DNA of 64,000 nucleotides from Nannochloris sp. 'desiccata' (Eukaryota; Chlorophyta; Trebouxiophyceae; Chlorellales; Chlorellaceae), in the NCBI GenBank assembly GCA_019044685.2, contig JAGTXX020000015.1, forward strand, positions 372,001-436,000. The letters run 5' to 3'. Made by a program: the position numbers and the translations under genes. Numbering within the stretch: the first letter of the stretch is position 1; each line of letters begins with the position of its first letter. Positions 40,817-64,000 of the stretch are shown piece by piece. Under the pieces are notes generated by a model. It was given only the letters and a program-made list of their open reading frames with translations. It had not been told where the DNA came from and did no database searches.

Positions 40817-42875
40817 TTATTGTTGGTTGCCACGTAAGAATTGTGCCCATTGCCCACGCAGCAACTGCGCAAGATCCAGTGCTGTGGCTCCTCCCACTAA
40901 TGCAGTCTGGAAAAATAGAAAGTATAAAAAAAAAAAAAAAAAAAAAAGATTAGTGCCAAGAACAGAGGTCATGGAGTCAAGGCCTCTTCTTGGCACTAGA
41001 TATTTCGACAAGAGAAGCCTCACCCCCCCCCCCCCCCACCCCCCCCACCCCAATCCCAAATAAATAATAATAGAATATACTACGTAGACAATTAAAACCG
41101 CCCTTAAACAACAATAATAGCAGTACTCCACCTTAAAATTAATTTATATATCAGTAGCAATGACTTACCTCTAGAGTAACGACTTCAAATAAGAGCGACT
41201 CCAATTCTTTCACAGTCTTTTCCAATTTAGGTAACAATGCAGATCCTACAGCAGCAGCTTCATCTTCTCCAAGCCACAGCGTCTGCCCAGCAGCAAGGCC
41301 ACCTAACGTAGAAGCATACACAGCTTGTAATTTATTAACTAGCGTCTCACGAAGCTGCCCCGCTTCTTCAGCCAGGGAGGCGACAGTGGCAGGATCTCCG
41401 AGCCCACGGCACGCTCTGCCAAATAATCCAGACAACAAATATTGCATCTGTTGCATACCATCATCAGCTGCAAGCGCAATTAACAACCACTCGTAAATAC
41501 GCTCGCATTCTTCTGGACGTTGCCATAACACATGGCGAAGTAATAAACAGTCATAGTCCGCCAAAACGGTTCTGCCGCTGGTGTAGGCAGCCACCTGCAT
41601 TAATGCGACAGCTTTGACTAAACGACGGTCGGACACATAGACTGGAGGTTCGCATTTATCTTGTAGATAAGAACGGAGATCTGCTATGACGTTGAGTACT
41701 TCTGGTGGTACTGCTACGACGGCTTCAGCTCTGGCTCTGGTCATTTCGAAATCGTCCACAGTTAACAAAGGCTGGAAGGTATCACTATCTCTATCGCGAG
41801 ATTGTGCTACTGCTCCTGTGCCCTCAAGGTCAGAATCTGGGTTTGCAGCTCCTGGGTGACCGAGCGCGCCCGCTTGTCTTTTTGCTCCACCTCGAGATAA
41901 CATTTCCAACAGCCCTGCTGGGGAGACTTGAGAGACTTGTCTACGAATGAGGAATCTGTCGTACAGTGCATCTAATTCTTCGCTCTCTGGAAGTTCATTC
42001 GACGCTCCAACGAGGCAAAGTAGAGGGACATGAGTCCTTGAAGCGCCATTATCAAAGAGCCTTTCATTTAGAATGGTCAGCAAGGTGTTCAAAATAGCTG
42101 AATTTGCTTTGAAAATTTCATCAATGAAGGCGACAGTTGCGTCAGGAAGGTAGCCTTGCGTTTGTCTAATATACTGATCTTCTTCCAGGGCTCTCATTGA
42201 GAGTGGCCCAAACAGTTCTTCAGGCACAGAAAATCTGGTTAAAAGACGTTCAAAATATATGCCTTGGCATAGTCGACTCAAGCGACGACCTAATTCAGAT
42301 TTAGCTGTGCCTGGAGGGCCAATATAAAGGATATGTTCCCCTGCAAGTGCCGCCAAGAGCAGTAACCGGACTTCAGTGTCACGTTCAATAAGCCCTTGAG
42401 ACATTTCTACTATTGCAGTTTCAATACGTTGACGTAATGGGGCAGTCCCATTGGCAGCTTCGTCTTGTAAACGGCCAGAAGCGCTGACTTGATCGCGAGC
42501 TGCAGCAAGAGCAGCGGCGTGAGATTCTTTGGCACGGTCTTTGAGCTCTTCTAATTGAAGCTTGATGCCTGCTTCACGCTGCTCAAAAGTACCTACACCT
42601 GCATTTTCCGAGAAATTTAAGGATGATATTAGGGTTTAATGATTGAAAGGGCATTGTCAAGAGGAATAGTAGGAGACAAATTGAATTTTAAGCATGTGAT
42701 CAGTTCACCCACCATCTCCTTGAGCTTGAATACGCACATTGCGTTTTCTAGGGATGTTTAAAGATACTGCATGGATGCCTGAGCGTTGGTATTGGCTTTG
42801 AACGCCAAGACTAGCCCTCATTCTTTGCACTGGCAATTTGAGCACGGTTTTCCCGAGCGTACATGATCCCTGCAT
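40817..42875 (-). CDS. MoxR/RavA-type AAA+ ATPase, organelle-targeted
   Basis: Exons 42875-42713, 42598-41169 and 40906-40817; 560 aa. All borders are GT/AG and phases fit. The leader (MQGSCTLGKTVLKLPVQRMR..., to about residue 54) is basic, a likely plastid or mitochondrial transit peptide. A helical region (FEQREAGIKLQLEELKDRAK) precedes the AAA+ core: Walker A GPPGTAKSELGRRL, ARFSVPEELFGPLSM, Walker B VAFIDEIFKANSAILNTLL, sensor GASNELP and the arginine-finger stretch ALYDRFLIRR. This is the RavA subclass of MoxR ATPases, chaperone-like machines that in bacteria work with a von Willebrand A-domain partner; no such partner is next to it here. A winged lid follows (VPPEVLNVIADLRSYLQ; VSDRRLVKAVALMQVAAY). 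The last exon may alternate with 40751-40635. Confidence 0.87.
40926..41050. repeat. Low-complexity and hairpin-forming stretch inside an intron
   Basis: Inside the last intron of the RavA-like gene: 22 A (40926-40947), an inverted repeat with arms at about 40952-40970 (agtgccaagaacagagg) and 40981-40997 (cctcttcttggcact), and a C-rich run at 41023-41050. The A-run is a T-run on the sense strand and lies near the acceptor as a polypyrimidine tract. The hairpin has about 16 paired bases and a loop of about 12. Confidence 0.85.
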
Positions 42876-43223
42876 TTCTAGCAATGCCGCCAATAATTTT
42901 TGATCTTTTGATAGTATTGAAATAATGCATTACCTTTAAGCTGTCATCCATAATCGCAAAAATCGGTGTGAAGGTATGAAGGCCTTGCAAGTTTGAGGCG
43001 CGAAGCTGGGCACCAACCTGCACGTCGTCAGCTATAAACCCTGTTTCAGCGCCATAAATGAAGCACGTCTAAACATTGCGAGCCAACATGTTCGCTGAAA
43101 ACGCGGAAATACCCTGCAATTCTTTAGAACATACCATTTTCAAAATTTCAAAAATTCCTTGAGTCATTCTCTCGGACGAACATATTGTTGAACTGAAATC
43201 TGTACTAGCTGCCGTGGTGGCTG
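42876..43223. promoter_or_regulatory. Gap between divergent RavA-like and CDPK genes
   Basis: 348 bp between the two ATG codons; must hold both promoters. Small open frames lack coding character. No specific element recognised. Confidence 0.4.
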
Positions 43224-45258
43224 ATGTCGCAGTCCCCTATGCATGAACAACAATCAGGTGGTGGCACACGCAAGAGCAATAGAGTGCCATGGCGACACCA
43301 ATCTATTGAAAGTGATTACTCGCTCAAAAGTGTGCTTGGCACAGGCCATTACGGTGTCGTGTACTCTGCCACCCACTTACAAACTGGGGAAATCTACGCC
43401 ATTAAATCTCTAGACAAATCCCACCCCGAATACAGCTTTGAAGACGTCTGTAATGAAGTTCAAATTTTAGCTGCGGTGTGCGACCACCCCAATATAGCCT
43501 CCCTTTATGAAGTTTATGAAGATACAGAGCATATTTTCCTCGTTCAGGAAGCATGTCTCGGTGGAGAGTTGTTCGACTTGGTTATAGAACGCAGGCATTT
43601 CACCGAGGGAGATGCCGCTCGTGCCTGCCAAACGCTTATTTCCATCATTTCCCATTGCCACGCCCGTGGCGTCCTTCACCGCGACATTAAACCTGAAAAT
43701 TTCTTGTTAAAGAGTATATTGGGTTCTGAGAAAGGTAGATTCGATGGATCTGATGTTCGTGCAGTTGATTTTGGTCTCTCTATATTTATTAAAGACCGAC
43801 TAGACGTCACAGATATAGTTGGATCAAGTTATTATATAGCCCCTGAAATTTTAGCAGGGGATTTTTATAGTACTGCTGCAGATGCATGGTCTTTAGGCGT
43901 TGTAGTGTTTATTCTGATCTCTGGGTACCCTCCTTTTTGGGGCGGGAGTGATAGTGTGATCTACGACAGAATTCAAAATCAAGAACTAGATCTAGCCTAC
44001 GAGCCTTGGACCACAGATGCAGTGTCACTCGAAGCAGCAGATTTCGTTAAAAGATTACTCAACAAAGATCCTAGGCAACGAATGACTTTACTCGAAGCAG
44101 CACAACACCCTTGGCTCGTCACAGCGGCCTCTGATACTGCTAGAGATGATAATAATAATCAGAGCCTTTCTTCCCCTCTTGCAACAGCTATTATAGAAAG
44201 ATTACGTGCCTTTACACGTGAAAATCGACTGTCATGTCTCTTAATGACCCTGGTAGCACACCATCTGTCGGACGCCGCCATCGGGCATTTAAGAAAAACA
44301 TTTTATTCTCTAGATACAGACGAGGATGGATTAATTGGAGTCGCTGATATAACCAAGGCATTACAATCAACAGTAGCAGCAACACACACTGGCAATACTA
44401 ATGGAATTCATGGTGACCATGGTGGGGATAGTACCGATGGCGCGGGAGTTGTGGCCACGAGCGGTACAGATGTACAATGTATTGCCGGGCTTGTAGCTCA
44501 ACTTAACGAAGCTGTCTGTGTAGGTGCATACATGAAAGACAATGCGCATCGTCACCTCGGCCAAGTTAATGTCGATGAATTTTTAGCAGCTGCGTTAGAT
44601 CGGAGGAAAGTGTTGACCAAAAGGACTGTCTCGGCGGTGTTTCCATCGCCTCGATGAGAAAAATGAAGGGAAATTAAACATGACTACTTTGAGTACTGCA
44701 CTCGCAGAGTGTGGAATACCCGTTCCTGAGAGCACATTAAGGTCAATGTTGGAGAAAGAGGGTGCTTTAGATGGAGCTGGAGTGGTTTCAGCGCGTTCTT
44801 TTCAGAATTTGTTGATAGTAGCCGGAGATGAGCAGCATCAGAACCGCCAACCATCAGTGGTGCTGGAAAGGATCTTAACTGGCGATATAGAGGACTTTCA
44901 TGACGAAGAATTTAAGCAAGAAGGTATTTATCTAGAGAGCGACCTTGATGATTCCTCTGGTCTTCTGTCGGAGCAAGAAAATCCATTAAACTCACAAAAT
45001 GTGAAATCAAATACAAAGACAACCTTGTGCCCACTCAAAGTATCTTTGTCGTCGCCCCAGCGTTCTCTCGCTGTGAGCAAAGGCCTTGAAAGCGACACTC
45101 CACGGGAAAGGTCACCTGGGGCGACTTTAGATGAGGTGCTGAAGCAGTATGGTACGTCTAGTGGGTACAGGACACCTAAAAGGAATAGGAAAGGAGCAGG
45201 TGGTGGTAGTGGAGGACCACAAAATTGCCCCGCTTCTTCATCTCCCCACAGGCTGTGA
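43224..45258 (+). CDS. Calcium-dependent protein kinase-like gene with an apparent frameshift
   Basis: The first frame (43224-44657) encodes 477 aa: a CAMK-type kinase with LGTGHYGVVYSATH, YAIKSLDK, HRDIKPENFLL, AVDFGLSIF and GSSYYIAPEIL, a hydrophobic junction region, then EF-hand 1 (DTDEDGLIGVADI) and a stop right after AAALDRRKVLTKRTVSAVF. The CDPK pattern resumes one frame over: from about 44641 that frame reads HRLDEKNEGKLNMTTLSTALAECGI, the position of EF-hand 3, and runs to 45258 with a degenerate fourth hand (LEKEGALDGAGVVSARSFQNLL) and a Ser-rich tail. A single extra base at about 44637-44643 (gtgtttcc) explains it. Either a sequencing or assembly error or a real truncation. Most EF loops other than the first lack several calcium ligands. 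No N-terminal MG-C lipidation signal. Confidence 0.8.
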
Positions 45259-45394
45259 CGAAATATCGAAACATTTTTTTTTTGCATCCCTCGACTTTCC
45301 AGCTTCTCTGTTCTGGCCTTGGAGCCGAATAAACATGCATACGCCAACTGTTTCTGGCATTGTAAAACACATTAATAAATAAAAGGTCTTTATT

Positions 45395-46211
45395 ATGGCC
45401 TTGCAAGTGGCAAACAAGGGATCTAAGGCAGCATTGGGTGGCTGGTTAAAAAATTCAAAATTTTGCAGCGCCAGCACCAGGGCCATTTCCACAGCTACAC
45501 TTCCTGACCTCCCTTACGATTACGACGCCTTGAGTCCCGTTATTATCCCAGAGATCATGGAATTACACCACAAAAAACATCACCAAGCCTACGTGAATGG
45601 CTTAAATGCAGCGCTTGAAAAGGCCGATGACGCTGCCAATAAAAACGACTTGAAAACCATTATCAGTTTGCAACCTGCTATCAAGTTCAATGGAGGAGGT
45701 AAGCACTGCTATACATTGCTTCGTGTATGTTGCTAATTTCTAGAAGATTAAAGCCACTCTGTTATTTCCCCACTGTAATAAAACAAAATTAAACTTTGCA
45801 GGCCATATCAACCACTCGATGTTTTGGGAAATGCTGATTCCTCCAAAAGATTTTGAGCCTCCTCGTGCGCATTCTACTCTCGAAAATGCTATAAAAAACG
45901 ATTTCGGCTCCCTTGATGACCTTATTTCCCGTTTCAACGCCGCGACTGCTGCCGTCCAAGGGTCAGGGTGGGGATGGCTAGCTTATAATACAGAAGTTGA
46001 CAAGCTGGTTATTACTACAACAGCAAATCAAGACCCTCTCGAGCCAACTTCTTCAGGATTGATTCCTATCCTGGGTGTAGATGTATGGGAGCATGCGTAC
46101 TATTTACAGTATAAAAACGCACGTCCTGATTATTTAAAGGAAATTTGGAAGGTGATCAACTGGGCTGATGTCGAGAAGCGCCTGGAGAAAGCAACTGGTG
46201 GCAGCGGTTGA
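45395..46211 (+). CDS. SOD2: Manganese superoxide dismutase, mitochondrial type
   Basis: Converts superoxide to hydrogen peroxide and oxygen in the mitochondrial matrix. Exons 45395-45698 and 45802-46211, 237 aa. A 34-residue presequence ([20 protein letters not shown]...RAIS) precedes [15 protein letters not shown]. Metal ligands: His in [16 protein letters not shown], His in [10 protein letters not shown], and Asp/His in [20 protein letters not shown]. The text NGGGHINHS and the QDPLEP turn favour Mn rather than Fe, which would have a shorter, AAQ-type motif. The single intron falls in the GG|H motif. A plastid FeSOD is the less likely alternative. Separated from the CDPK gene by 136 bp, same strand, with no sign of co-transcription. 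Confidence 0.94.
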
Positions 46212-46413
46212 AATTAAGGGTGAGCTTTTCTTGCGCCTTAATTGTGTTTATTTGATCAGCTATGATTTACAAACGTTTTGTAGATAATGCATGAAATAGA
46301 GAATATTGTTGTATAAACAGAATATGTAGAAGTAGATGTACAGAACAAAAACAATCTAAGCAGATAATCAACAACTTGTTAAAAGAATTCTATTTTTCTT
46401 TCTTTCTTTAATT

Positions 46414-63696
<17,283 letters not shown>

Positions 63697-64000
63697 GATT
63701 GGGGAAATTGTTAGATCGAAAAGGGTTAGATTACTTACAATAAAACTGCGCTCACGACCCAATGATGCATGCCAGACTGATTATGCACTTATTATAAACG
63801 GAATCAGTATGATGAATCTATGGACAAGACACAATTTTTGCAAGGTTTTATCTTGTCGGCTAGCTTCTTGTTCGTTGCAACGACACTGAATTTAGCAGCA
63901 AATTTGCAGATTAGAACATTATAATATGTTCTCATCAATACATCGGCCCTACTAAACAACATCGCCCCTACTAAACTTCTTTAAAAACGTGATGGATCCT
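63697..64000. other. Upstream region of the VPS13-like gene
   Basis: About 300 bp to the window edge. It contains a short imperfect direct repeat at 63941-63978 (two 19-bp units beginning catcg and sharing ccctactaaac). It presumably holds the VPS13 promoter; no other gene is visible. Confidence 0.4.

Noticed and set aside
40926..40947. A22 run as the tail of a retroposed copy
   Set aside because: It sits in an intron as the sense-strand T-run close to the acceptor; no upstream gene-like sequence or target duplication is seen.
63920..63978. Imperfect palindrome (gaacat...atgttc) and 19-bp direct repeat as regulatory sites
   Set aside because: Too short and imperfect for a confident call; noted only as sequence near the window edge.

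Overview
This window looks like nuclear DNA of a photosynthetic eukaryote, most likely a primary-plastid alga and probably of the green lineage. The genes carry short spliceosomal introns (mostly 60-270 bp), and both strands are densely used. Plastid proteins (TrpA, cysteine synthase, pyruvate kinase, an FKBP with a lumenal signal, an ELIP-like protein, an ARC6-like division protein) begin with simple transit-peptide-like leaders and show no ER signal peptide in front, which argues against a secondary plastid. ARC6, a SUVH-type SRA-SET methyltransferase, an FKBP20-2-like protein and a VPS13 with Vps62 units are plant-like. Species assignment is inference; no rRNA or plastid marker lies in the window.

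Layout. 1-13.9 kb: a partial zinc-finger gene (-), tryptophan synthase alpha (+), a small tail-anchored doublecortin-like protein (-), a gamma-carbonic-anhydrase-like protein (+), cysteine synthase (-) and plastid pyruvate kinase (+) sharing one promoter gap, a RING-CH protein (+), a C-terminal J-domain protein (-), and ALG1 mannosyltransferase (+). 14.3-15.3 kb: a non-autonomous inverted-repeat DNA element. 15.4-25.2 kb: NOL10/Enp2 (+), ARC6-like (-), a Tudor-like/SRA/SET protein (+), an ELIP-like protein (-). 25.3-36.3 kb: a tandem segmental duplication of a three-gene unit (AASDH-like, ankyrin-kinase, NUMOD3-type plastid protein) followed by complementary losses. The left unit keeps the AASDH-like gene, an ankyrin-only protein cut by a stop codon, and a NUMOD3 scrap. 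The right unit keeps an AASDH scrap, the intact ankyrin-kinase and the intact NUMOD3 gene. 37.1-46.2 kb: universal stress protein (+), lumenal FKBP (-), an unknown proline-rich plastid protein (+), a RavA/MoxR ATPase (-) with two homologous candidate last exons, a CDPK-like kinase (+) with an apparent 1-nt frameshift, and mitochondrial MnSOD (+). 46.4-63.7 kb: one eight-exon gene (-) for a very large VPS13-type lipid-transfer protein, about 5,420 aa.

Exon joins were made by hand from splice-site sequence, reading phase and family similarity; each is given in the entries. No bacterial operons, CRISPR, rRNA or convincing tRNA genes were seen. The strongest leads are the reciprocal decay of the duplicated unit, the alternative terminal exons of the RavA-like gene, the unusual Tudor-like/SRA/SET protein with an eroded pre-SET, and the architecture of the VPS13 protein.
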